The notes under the pieces were generated by a model. That model searched no databases, was not told the DNA's origin, and worked only from the letters and a program-made list of their open reading frames with translations. A program made the translations under genes and the position numbers. Below, in pieces: positions 1-6,202 of a stretch of DNA of 8,344 nt (position 1 is the first letter of the stretch; the number at the start of each line of letters is the position of its first letter). The DNA comes from an uncultured Clostridia bacterium (GTDB lineage Bacteria; Bacillota; Clostridia; Christensenellales; Aristaeellaceae), in assembly GCA_934615145.1 (NCBI GenBank), contig CAKTTM010000072.1:1-8344 (forward strand), given 5' to 3'.

Positions 1-1109
1 GCCATGACGAGCCGGGGCGGGAAAAGATACTACGCCGGGCCAAGGCCTTTGACCAGCCGGTGCTGCTGCACATCGTCACCCAAAAGGGCAAGGGCTACCA
101 CATGGCCGAGAGCGCGCCGGACAAGACCCACGGCGTATCGCCCTTTGACCCCTTGAGCGGCTGGCCGCGGGTGACCACGCTGTCGCGCAGCTTTGGGGCC
201 GAGGCCGGTCAGCTGCTGACGGAGCTGGGTGAAAAAGACGAGCGCATCGTGGCCATCACCGCCGCCATGGCGGACTCCACGGGGCTCAAGCCCTTCCAGC
301 AGCGCTTCCCAGACAGGACATTTGACGTGGGCATCGCGGAAGAACACGCGGTGGCCATGGCGGCCGGCATGGCGGCCGCCGGCATGCGCCCGGTGGTGGC
401 GATGTATGATACCTTCCTGCAGCGCGCCTACGACCAGGTGGTGGTGGACATCTGCGTGCAGGATCTGCCGGTGGTCTTTTTGATCGACCGCGCCGGCATC
501 GGCGGCGAGGATGGGCCCACGCACCACGGCGTATTCGGCACCAGCTTTCTGAGGCATGTGCCGGGGCTGAGCGTGCTGGCCCCCCGCTGCGTGGACGAGA
601 TGCGCCACATGCTGCGCTGGGCGATGGCGCATGAGGGACCGGTCTTTATCCGCTATCCCAGGGCGGAGCAGGGCACCCAGGCGCTGCACCCCTGCGCAGG
701 CTTTGAGTATGGCCAGTGGGAGACCCTGGTGGAGGGCAGCGACCTGGCCCTGGTGGCCACCGGCCCCATGTGCAATGAGGCCCTCAAGGCGCAAAAGATA
801 CTGGCCCAGCGGGGCATTTCCGCCAGCGTGATCAACGCCTCCACCGTCAAGCCCCTGGACGAAGGCATGCTGCTGAGCCTGCAGCGCCAGCCCTATGTGG
901 TGCTGGAGGAGCAGGCGCTGATGGGCGGCCTGGGCAGCGCGATCTGCGAGTACTGCGTGCAGCAGGGCCTGTCCCTGCCGGCCAGGCTCTATGCCCTGCC
1001 CGATCAATTCATCCCCCACGGCTCGCACGACCTGCTGCTCAAGTCGCTGAATCTGGACGCCGAAAGCATCGCGCAGGACATCCTGCGCACCATGGAGAAG
1101 ATCGCGTGA
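1..1109 (+). CDS. dxs: 1-deoxy-D-xylulose-5-phosphate synthase, C-terminal part (5' end outside window)
   Basis: The reading frame is open from base 3 to the TGA at 1107-1109 and gives about 368 residues of a protein usually near 620 long. Dxs condenses pyruvate and glyceraldehyde 3-phosphate with thiamine diphosphate to form DXP, the entry to the MEP isoprenoid pathway and precursor of thiamine and pyridoxal. The visible part begins at the end of the first thiamine-binding domain (VTQKGKGY, then a THG). It continues through the pyrimidine-binding transketolase domain (VGIAEEHAV with the conserved Glu, YDTFLQRAYDQV, IDRAGIGGEDGPTHHG, IRYPR) and a complete C-terminal transketolase domain ending near ALPDQFIPHG. 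No frameshift or missing motif is seen. The stop overlaps the tlyA start by 4 nt, so the two are probably co-transcribed and translationally coupled. The thiamine-diphosphate motif itself lies upstream of the window. Identification is near certain. Confidence 0.97.
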   Translation, partial: HDEPGREKILRRAKAFDQPVLLHIVTQKGKGYHMAESAPDKTHGVSPFDPLSGWPRVTTLSRSFGAEAGQLLTELGEKDERIVAITAAMADSTGLKPFQQRFPDRTFDVGIAEEHAVAMAAGMAAAGMRPVVAMYDTFLQRAYDQVVVDICVQDLPVVFLIDRAGIGGEDGPTHHGVFGTSFLRHVPGLSVLAPRCVDEMRHMLRWAMAHEGPVFIRYPRAEQGTQALHPCAGFEYGQWETLVEGSDLALVATGPMCNEALKAQKILAQRGISASVINASTVKPLDEGMLLSLQRQPYVVLEEQALMGGLGSAICEYCVQQGLSLPARLYALPDQFIPHGSHDLLLKSLNLDAESIAQDILRTMEKIA

Positions 1110-1903
1110 AACAGCGGGCGGACAGCCTGCTGGTCAGCCTGGGCCTTGCCCCCAGCCGCGAGCAGGCGCAAAAGCTGATCATGGCCGGCCGCGCCTACGC
1201 GGGCGAGGTCAAGATACTCAAAGCCTCCGAGCTGCACACGCCGGAGGCTGAGCTGTCCATCCGCGGCGAGCTGCAAAGCTGGGCCAGCCGCGGCGCGCAC
1301 AAGATCGAGAGGGCGCTGGGCCACTTTGAGGTGGACGCGGAGGGGCTCATTTGCCTGGACATCGGCGCCGCCTCCGGCGGCTTTACCGATGCCTTGCTGC
1401 GCCGGGGCGCTGCCAGGGTCTACGCCATCGATGTGGGCTATGGCCAGCTGGACTGGCGCCTGCGGCAGGACGCGCGCGTGGTGGTGATGGAGCGCACGAA
1501 TGCCAGGACGCTGAGCAAAGCGCAATTCCCGGATGATCCCACGCTTGCCGTCATGGATGTGTCCTTCATCTCCATCCGGCTGATACTGCCCGTGCTGGCC
1601 GATATCCTGGGCGAGGGCGGCCGCATCGTCACCCTGATCAAGCCGCAGTTTGAGGCCGGAAAGGGCCAGGTGGGCAAGCACGGCGTGGTGCGCGAGGCGC
1701 AGATCCACCAGCGCGTGCTGCGGGAGATCCGCGATGCCTGCCCGATTTTTAACTGGTCGCTGCGCGGCCTCACCTGGTCACCCATCAAAGGCCCCAAGGG
1801 CAATATCGAGTTCCTGGGCGACATCCGCCCGGGCGAGAGCGAACCCATCAGCGATGAACAGATCACGACACTCGTCAAGGAGGCGCATCAGGCGCTGGAC
1901 TAA
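1106..1903 (+). CDS. tlyA: TlyA family 23S/16S rRNA (cytidine-2'-O)-methyltransferase
   Basis: The 265-residue product has the usual TlyA length and layout. An N-terminal S4 RNA-binding domain (about residues 2-55) begins KQRADSLLVSLGLAPSREQA. An FtsJ-like Rossmann methyltransferase follows, with the SAM-binding motif DIGAASGGFTD at 85-95. The K-D-K-E catalytic set is complete: Lys66 (RGAHKIERAL), Asp151 (VMDVSFIS), Lys179 (LIKPQFEAGKG) and Glu235 (GNIEFLG). In mycobacteria TlyA 2'-O-methylates rRNA and its loss gives capreomycin resistance; the old name haemolysin A reflects heterologous phenotypes. The GTG start at 1106 shares GTGA with the dxs stop, and GGAG at 1094-1097 gives an 8-nt spacing, so the start is well supported. 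Many Bacillota continue this cluster with nadK, argR and recN; here the unit instead ends at a terminator just downstream. The S4 domain is slightly unusual in lacking a clear V-N-G turn. Confidence 0.95.
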   Translation: MKQRADSLLVSLGLAPSREQAQKLIMAGRAYAGEVKILKASELHTPEAELSIRGELQSWASRGAHKIERALGHFEVDAEGLICLDIGAASGGFTDALLRRGAARVYAIDVGYGQLDWRLRQDARVVVMERTNARTLSKAQFPDDPTLAVMDVSFISIRLILPVLADILGEGGRIVTLIKPQFEAGKGQVGKHGVVREAQIHQRVLREIRDACPIFNWSLRGLTWSPIKGPKGNIEFLGDIRPGESEPISDEQITTLVKEAHQALD

Positions 1904-1932
1904 TGCCAGTCGAAATCCCTATTGCATTCAAA

Positions 1933-1955
1933 GCGGGCTGATGCCCGCGTTTTTT
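1933..1955 (+). terminator. Intrinsic terminator after dxs-tlyA
   Basis: A perfect 6-bp stem, GCGGGC (1933-1938) with GCCCGC (1943-1948), is closed by a TGAT loop and followed, after one G, by six T residues (1950-1955). It begins 30 nt past the tlyA stop, so it should end the dxs-tlyA transcript. Its T tract runs directly into the next promoter. Confidence 0.85.
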
Positions 1956-1979
1956 GATCCTGCCCATCTGTGGTATAAT
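1951..1979 (+). promoter_or_regulatory. Strong extended -10 promoter for structured RNA / yajO-like transcript
   Basis: TGGTATAAT at 1971-1979 is a perfect extended -10 element (TG-n-TATAAT). The -35 position is weak: TTTTTG at 1951-1956 gives the standard 17-bp spacer, whereas the better word TTGATC at 1954-1959 would leave only 14 bp. Extended -10 promoters tolerate a poor -35. Transcription should start near 1985-1987. No other promoter of this quality is seen between tlyA and the aldo-keto reductase gene. Confidence 0.8.
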
Positions 1980-1985
1980 ATGGAC

Positions 1986-2208
1986 ATGGCCGCCTTTGTT
2001 CTGCGGCGGTGATACTGAACGAAAGAGAAAACGCACAGATGGGGCGAGGCTTTTTGACGGCTGCGCTAAGCCGAGAGAATGAAGGGTAGCGGCGCCTACG
2101 CTGAGTGAAAGAGGCGACGCGCAGTCGCAAGAAGACCGACTCAACGGAGCGTTTGCGATTGAGTTCAGTATGAAGTGAATATCCCCCGGTGCCGCCTGCG
2201 GCGCCCGG
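1986..2208 (+). ncRNA. Structured RNA of uncertain class (free RNA or long leader)
   Basis: No convincing coding frame crosses this gap, but it has strong RNA structure. ATACTGAAC (2012-2020) pairs perfectly with GTTCAGTAT (2163-2171), and inside it AAACGC (2029-2034) pairs with GCGTTT (2149-2154). Enclosed hairpins are CGGCT/AGCCG (2058-2062/2069-2073), a small stem at 2088-2091/2099-2102, GCGAC/GTCGC (2114-2118/2124-2128) and CCG/CGG (2136-2138/2145-2147). The GCGC loops at 2063-2066 and 2119-2122 can kiss, and the ACTCAA loop (2139-2144) can pair with TTGAGT (2159-2164), giving a pseudoknot. Hairpins flank the core at 1989-2010 and 2188-2205. The start is set by the extended -10 promoter; the 3' end is unknown because the last hairpin has no T tract. 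Size, purine-rich joints and constitutive-looking promoter recall the raiA-motif RNA of Bacillota and Actinomycetota, but I cannot confirm that match. It is not recognisably a TPP, cobalamin, T-box, glycine or c-di-AMP element. Confidence 0.72.
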
Positions 2209-2233
2209 ACCCAAGGAAAGGATGAAGACCCAT

Positions 2234-3196
2234 ATGGAATACGCAGTTTTAGGCAATTCCGGCATCAAGATACCGCGCCTGTGCGTGGGCTGCATGAGCT
2301 TTGGCGATCCGGCCAGCCAGATGCATGCCTGGACGCTGGATGAGCAGGAGACCGAGGCCATGGTCAAGCACGCGCTGGACCTGGGGCTGAACTTCTTTGA
2401 CACCGCCAATGTCTACTCTGCCGGCACCAGCGAGGAATACCTGGGCCGCGCCATCAAGAAGCACAGCCAGCGAGACCAGGTGGTGCTGGCCAGCAAGGTC
2501 TATTTCAACGAGGGCCATCTGTCCAAGGCCGCCATCGCCCGCGAGATCGAGGGCACGCTCAAAAGGCTTGGCACCGACTATCTGGATCTGTACATCATCC
2601 ACCGCTTTGACAAGTCAACGCCCATTGAAGAAACGATGGAGGCCCTGCACGCGCTGGTGACGGCGGGCAAGGTACGAGCGCTGGGCGCGTCTGCGATGTA
2701 CGGCTATCAGTTCTACAACATGCAGCTGGCCGCGCGGGACAATGGCTTCACGCCCTTTGTGTCCATGCAGAACCATTACAACCTGCTCTACCGCGAGGAC
2801 GAGCGCGAGCTCATCCCCATCTGCCAGCAGCAGAATGTGGCGCTGACGCCCTACAGCCCGCTGGCGGCCGGCCGCCTGTCCAGGCTGGAGTGGACCAGCG
2901 ACACCAAGCGCAGCCAGACGGACAAGACGGCCATCTCCAAGTATGACAGCACGCAGGACACCGACTACCAGATCGTCCAGCAGGTCTACGAAGTGGCGCA
3001 GGCGCACAGGGCCAGCATGTCACAGATAGCGCTCAGCTGGCTGCTGCACAAGGGCGTGGCCAGCCCCATCATCGGCGCCACCAAGGCCAAATACTTTGAC
3101 GACGCCATGGGCGCGCTGAGCATCAAGCTAAGCGCCCAGGACATCGAGAAGCTCGAGCAATTCTACCTGCCCCACAAGATCGTGGGGGCGCTCTGA
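2234..3196 (+). CDS. yajO: YajO-like aldo-keto reductase
   Basis: From ATG 2234 the protein has 320 residues, the usual size of this (alpha/beta)8-barrel NADPH-dependent family. The catalytic tetrad is complete: Asp56 and Tyr61 (FFDTANVYSAG), Lys88 (LASKVYF) and His123 (YIIHRFD). From memory of the E. coli protein, the match to YajO is close along its length: LCVGCMSFGDP, HAWTL, FVSMQNHYNLLYRE, TPYSPLAAGRL, a PIIGA cofactor loop and the C-terminal PHKIVG. YajO has been reported to convert ribulose 5-phosphate to DXP, bypassing Dxs; whether that is the physiological role is not settled, and general aldehyde reduction is an alternative. I chose ATG 2234 because MEYAVLGNSG is the family's normal beginning and AAAGGA (2217-2222) lies 11 nt upstream; ATG 2222 sits directly against the purine run. 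It follows the structured RNA with no terminator that has a T tract between them. Confidence 0.93.
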   Translation: MEYAVLGNSGIKIPRLCVGCMSFGDPASQMHAWTLDEQETEAMVKHALDLGLNFFDTANVYSAGTSEEYLGRAIKKHSQRDQVVLASKVYFNEGHLSKAAIAREIEGTLKRLGTDYLDLYIIHRFDKSTPIEETMEALHALVTAGKVRALGASAMYGYQFYNMQLAARDNGFTPFVSMQNHYNLLYREDERELIPICQQQNVALTPYSPLAAGRLSRLEWTSDTKRSQTDKTAISKYDSTQDTDYQIVQQVYEVAQAHRASMSQIALSWLLHKGVASPIIGATKAKYFDDAMGALSIKLSAQDIEKLEQFYLPHKIVGAL

Positions 3197-3217
3197 GAGC
3201 GCTGACATAAACCCCCT

Positions 3218-3248
3218 CAAAGCGGACGCCGCAAGGCGCCCTGCTTTG
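3218..3248 (+). other. GNRA-capped hairpin between yajO-like and CEOS-like genes
   Basis: CAAAGC (3218-3223) pairs with GCTTTG (3243-3248). A GG/CC pair with one bulged T follows, then an A-C mismatch, then CGCC/GGCG (3227-3230/3235-3238) closed by a GCAA tetraloop. It lies 22 nt past the yajO-like stop and looks like a 3'-end or processing hairpin, but no T tract follows, so I do not call it an intrinsic terminator. Confidence 0.5.
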
Positions 3249-3282
3249 CTGTACTTATAATACATAGAGAGCGAGGTTTTTC

Positions 3283-4257
3283 ATGAGGTCAATCGGATTC
3301 ATCATCAGTCACAAGAACAATGAGTTACGCCGCGCGCTGCTGCCGGAGGATCTGGGGCGCGTGCGCCACAAGCGCAAGCTGTTTTTCGAGAGCGGCTATG
3401 GGCAATCGGTCGGCTTCTCCGATCAGGACTATGCCGACATGGGCGCGCAGATCGTGCCGCGCGGCAAGGCGCTGACCTGCGACATCATCACCGATGTCAA
3501 GCTGGGCGACGCCGACTACTTTGACCAGATCGCTCCCGGCCGCCTGCTGTTTGGCTGGGCGCACGCGGTGCAGATGACCGACTTTACCGAGCAGTGCCTC
3601 CGCGGCGGCCACAGCGTGCTGGCCTGGGAGGAGATCTATGAGGACGGCCGCTATATCCTCTACCGCAACCGCGAGGTGGCGGGCGAGGCCGCCATCCTGC
3701 ACGGCTTTCGCCACTGCGGCCTGATGCCCTACGACGCCAGGGTGGCCATCCTGGGCAATGGGCAGACGGCCAAGGGCGCGCTGCGCATACTGCACGGCCT
3801 GGGCGCGCAGGTGGATGTCTATGGTCGCAAGTACGAGCAGCTGTTCCGCAAGAAGATGTTTGACTACGATGTGCTGGTCAACTGCATCATGTGGGACACC
3901 ACCCGCACCGACCGCATCATCTACCGCGAGGACCTCAAAAAGATGCGGCCGGGCACGCTGATCATCGATGTCAGCTGCGATCCGGAGCTGGAGATAGAGA
4001 CCTCCCGCCCCACCACCATCGATGACCCGGTCTACGAGGTGGACGGCGTCATCCACTACGCGGTGGACAATACGCCGGCCATGTACCCAAAGACGGTGTC
4101 GCGCCTGATCTCAAGGGGCATCGCACCCCTCATCGATCCCCTGATCGAAGGCAAGCTGCCAAAGCATGTCAAACCGGCGTTGGTCATCGACAAGGGCCGC
4201 ATCCTGCAGGAGGCCATCACGCAGTTCCGCCAGGCGCGGGGGCTGTACTGCGGATAA
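3283..4257 (+). CDS. N5-(carboxyethyl)ornithine synthase-like oxidoreductase (alanine dehydrogenase fold)
   Basis: The 324-residue protein is near the length of Lactococcus N5-(1-carboxyethyl)ornithine synthase (about 313), which reductively condenses pyruvate with the side-chain amine of ornithine or lysine using NADPH. The N-terminal AlaDH/PNT-type domain (1-140) keeps the Arg in ELRRALLPEDL, Lys73 (DVKLGD) and His94 (FGWAHAVQ), at positions equivalent to the pyruvate-binding Lys and catalytic His of alanine dehydrogenase. The Rossmann domain carries VAILGNGQTAKGA (154-166), then VYGRK, DYDVLVNCI, GTLIIDVSCDP (224-234) and VDNTPAMYP (261-269). The pattern ILGNG..A.GA, YGRK, LIIDVS.D and NTP is closer to CEOS than to true alanine dehydrogenase, though the substrate cannot be read from sequence. 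GCGAGG (3271-3276) lies 6 nt before the ATG. A TATAAT word at 3256-3261 precedes it but has no clear -35. Confidence 0.8.
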   Translation: MRSIGFIISHKNNELRRALLPEDLGRVRHKRKLFFESGYGQSVGFSDQDYADMGAQIVPRGKALTCDIITDVKLGDADYFDQIAPGRLLFGWAHAVQMTDFTEQCLRGGHSVLAWEEIYEDGRYILYRNREVAGEAAILHGFRHCGLMPYDARVAILGNGQTAKGALRILHGLGAQVDVYGRKYEQLFRKKMFDYDVLVNCIMWDTTRTDRIIYREDLKKMRPGTLIIDVSCDPELEIETSRPTTIDDPVYEVDGVIHYAVDNTPAMYPKTVSRLISRGIAPLIDPLIEGKLPKHVKPALVIDKGRILQEAITQFRQARGLYCG

Positions 4258-4311
4258 TAAAGGTCCGCGATTGGGTAGAATCCTTTTACACTGATACCTA
4301 AGCGACCATAA

Positions 4312-4317
4312 AGGAGG
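4312..4317 (+). promoter_or_regulatory. Strong ribosome binding site of the release-factor-like gene
   Basis: AGGAGG lies 4 nt before ATG 4322 and fixes that start. The 64-nt gap after the CEOS-like stop holds only weak promoter words: TTGGGT at 4271-4276 and GATACC at 4293-4298, 16 bp apart. The gene may therefore be read from upstream or from a weak promoter of its own. Confidence 0.75.
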
Positions 4318-4321
4318 CAAC

Positions 4322-5401
4322 ATGTTAGACTACGCCAAGCGAGATCAACTCATCAACCAGCTGATCCCCCTGGAAGGCCTCAAGGTATCCCTCTACCTGC
4401 CCACGCACCGGGCCTTCCCGGACAACCGGCAGGACCCCATACAGTACAAAAACCTGCTGCAGCAGCTGGAGGCGGAGCTGGAAAAGCATCATCCCCGCCG
4501 CGACTGGCAGGCCATGATGGACAGGCTCAAGGCCCTGCTGGACGATACCGACCTGTGGCTCTACGCCACCGAGGGCCTGGCCGTGCTGGCGGCGGGTGAG
4601 CAGGTGCATACTTTCCGGCTGGACGCCCCGGCGGGCCCCCTGTACACGCTGGGCGAGCATCTGCACCTGCTGCCGCTCTACCCCGTGCTGCCGCCGCTGG
4701 AGGCGGTCTATGTGGCTGACATCAGCCAGGACAGGGTCAATGTGCAGCGCGCCAGCCGCGAGGGCCTGGCGCCCATGGAACTGCCGGAACTGAAGAAGAC
4801 CATGTCCGAGCTCTTTGAGGATTTTGACGCCGAGGGCAACCTGCGCACCGGCAGCTACGGCGGCGCGCACGGCGCCTTCCACGGCCACGACAGCCGCTCA
4901 GAGGGCGTGGCGCGCGACAGGGTCAAGTACTTCCGCTACCTGGACGATGCCTTTGCCAAGCTCATCAAGGACAGCCACCTGCCCATGATACTGGCCGGCA
5001 CCACCGCCAGCGTGACGGAGTTCCGCCAGGTGGCCAAGGGAAACTTTTACCTCAGCCAGGGCATCGACCGTCCGCTGGAGGCACTGAGTGCAGACGAGGC
5101 CATGAAGCAGATCACAAAGCTCATCAAGCCCCGGCTGGAGCAGGAGCTAAACTCGCTCAAGACCCTGATCATCAACAAGCAAAAGGACAACAAGACCACC
5201 CAGGAGCTGGCCGCCATCCGCGAAGCCGCGCAAAGCGGCCGCGTGGAAGCGCTGCTGCTGCCCGGCACCCTGCCCGCAAACGAGCAGGCGCTGCTGGACG
5301 AGGCCATCTCCCACACCCTGCAAAACGGCGGCCAGGTCTACCACGACCCCGAAGGCCTGCTGGCATTGGACAGCAGGCGGCTGGCGCTGATGAGGTATTG
5401 A
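4322..5401 (+). CDS. Bacterial archaeo-eukaryotic release factor (baeRF) family protein
   Basis: The 359-residue soluble protein matches the bacterial branch of the eRF1/Pelota superfamily, whose members are predicted to act on ribosomes or in ribosome rescue; experimental data are scarce. Features seen are the N-terminal SLYLPTHR (23-30) followed by QDPIQYKNLLQQLEAEL (37-53), which is the signature of family 3-like members. A beta-rich middle region (75-145) contains LWLYATEGLAVLAAG. An acidic linker leads to GAFHGHD (184-190) and RVKYFRYLDDAF (200-211), resembling the HGHG...K..YFR..D stretch of the family. The C-terminal alpha/beta domain (215-359), of Pelota/L7Ae type, has LPMILAGTTASVTEFRQV and ends in GLLALDSRRLALMRY. 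No GGQ peptide-release motif is present; the region carries TGSYGGAHGAFHGH instead, so classical peptidyl-tRNA hydrolysis is not supported by sequence. Family assignment is fairly sure, the exact subfamily less so. Confidence 0.75.
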   Translation: MLDYAKRDQLINQLIPLEGLKVSLYLPTHRAFPDNRQDPIQYKNLLQQLEAELEKHHPRRDWQAMMDRLKALLDDTDLWLYATEGLAVLAAGEQVHTFRLDAPAGPLYTLGEHLHLLPLYPVLPPLEAVYVADISQDRVNVQRASREGLAPMELPELKKTMSELFEDFDAEGNLRTGSYGGAHGAFHGHDSRSEGVARDRVKYFRYLDDAFAKLIKDSHLPMILAGTTASVTEFRQVAKGNFYLSQGIDRPLEALSADEAMKQITKLIKPRLEQELNSLKTLIINKQKDNKTTQELAAIREAAQSGRVEALLLPGTLPANEQALLDEAISHTLQNGGQVYHDPEGLLALDSRRLALMRY

Positions 5402-5465
5402 GGTCTGCAAACTTTCCTGGCCTTATGAAACCTCACACGACCATATCAAGCATAGGCCCAGATGC

Positions 5466-6110
5466 CTACTTGGCTATGATGCTGTTGTCCGCCAGTATCT
5501 CGGGCTGATGGATCAGGCTGTCGGCCTCGCTTAGCGCGCGGATGACGCGGCAGGGAACGCCGGCGGCGAAGACATGGGCGGGTATATCCCGCGTCACCAC
5601 GCTGCCGGCGCCGATGACAGCGCCTTCGCCGATGCTCACGCCCGGGCAGATGGTGACATTGGCCCCGAGCCAGCAGTCAGGCCCAATGCTGACAGGCCGG
5701 GCGTAGCACAGCTGCGCCGGCCTGCCCTCGGCCGTCATCAGCCTGCGCCGCTCGTGTGCCAGCAGGGGATGCACGGGGGTCACGATGGTGACATTGGGGC
5801 CAAAGTTGCAGTCGTCACCGATCGTCACCTCCGCGTCATCCTGCACCGTGAAATTGAAGTTGATAAAGCAGGCCTTGCCGATGCGCGTGTGCGAGCCATA
5901 GTGAAAGGTAATGGGCCCCTGAATAAAGCTGCCCTCACCAAGCGCCCCCAGCATTTGCTGCAGGATGGCTTGGCGCTCCTCCGCCTGGTCTTCATACAGG
6001 CGGTTATAGTCTTGATTCAGCTTATGGGTGCGCAGCTTGATGGCCTTCAACTGTGGGTCGGCCGGATCAAAGAGTATGCCTTTGCGGATTTTCTCTTCTT
6101 CTGGGTACAT
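5466..6110 (-). CDS. Maltose/galactoside O-acetyltransferase-like (left-handed beta-helix)
   Basis: The 214-residue protein belongs to the Maa/LacA/NodL group of acetyl-CoA-dependent sugar O-acetyltransferases, active as trimers. Residues 1-55 form the helical Maa N-terminal domain (MYPEEEKIRKGILFDP, then LNQDYNRL). Hexapeptide repeats follow from about 61 to 190: IGKACFINFNFTVQD, VTIGDDCNFGPNVTIVT, VSIGPDCWLGANVTICPGV, GAVIGAGSVVTRDIP. The catalytic histidine is His114 in TPVHPL. The usual AAGNPCRVIR is AAGVPCRVIR here, and the 132-140 insert (AQLCYARPV) is typical of the subfamily. ATG 6110 is chosen because AGGAGG (6120-6115) sits 4 nt before it and MYPEEEKIRKG matches the family start; the frame extends ten codons further upstream without a binding site. 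Sugar, antibiotic or cell-wall substrates are all possible. Confidence 0.9.
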   Translation of the reverse strand: MYPEEEKIRKGILFDPADPQLKAIKLRTHKLNQDYNRLYEDQAEERQAILQQMLGALGEGSFIQGPITFHYGSHTRIGKACFINFNFTVQDDAEVTIGDDCNFGPNVTIVTPVHPLLAHERRRLMTAEGRPAQLCYARPVSIGPDCWLGANVTICPGVSIGEGAVIGAGSVVTRDIPAHVFAAGVPCRVIRALSEADSLIHQPEILADNSIIAK

Positions 6111-6156
6111 AGGTCCTCCTTGAACGATGCCTGCTGTCATCTTGTTCTTGGAGCAC

Positions 6157-6165
6157 AGTATAACA
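6157..6165 (-). promoter_or_regulatory. Extended -10 promoter of the O-acetyltransferase gene
   Basis: Read on the minus strand, 6165-6157 is TGTTATACT, an extended -10 element (TG-n-TATACT). No good -35 is seen 16-18 bp upstream. A start near 6150 would give a leader of about 40 nt ending in the AGGAGG site, so this gene can be expressed apart from the acetyltransferase gene before it. Confidence 0.55.
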
Positions 6166-6202
6166 CTTAATGTCAGCGATCACACCCTGTTTGTGGGCGC
6201 TA

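Noticed and set aside
30..1028. Long antisense open frame of 332 codons opposite dxs
   Set aside because: It lies entirely within a clear dxs gene, shows His/Gly/Ala-rich low-complexity translation typical of GC-rich antisense frames, and has no domain or binding site.
1004..1708. Antisense open frame opposite tlyA
   Set aside because: Shadow of the GC-rich tlyA codons; no recognisable motif.
2041..2186. TPP riboswitch (tempting because of dxs/yajO context and a CTGAG at 2101-2105)
   Set aside because: The CUGAGA context and the downstream ACCTGAT...GCGTAGGGAA-like half of the THI box are absent, and the helix layout differs.
2189..2233. GTG 2189 or ATG 2222 as start of the yajO-like gene
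   Set aside because: The GTG lies in the 3' hairpin without a binding site and adds residues the family lacks; ATG 2222 abuts the purine run with no spacing.
3256..3261. TATAAT as promoter of the CEOS-like gene
   Set aside because: No -35 at 15-19 bp and no extended TG; the would-be -35 lies in the hairpin. Possible but not supportable.
5402..5465. Bidirectional terminator between convergent genes
   Set aside because: TAGGC/GCCTA (5453-5457/5464-5468) with CAAG/CTTG around it forms only a weak hairpin and has no T tract on either strand.
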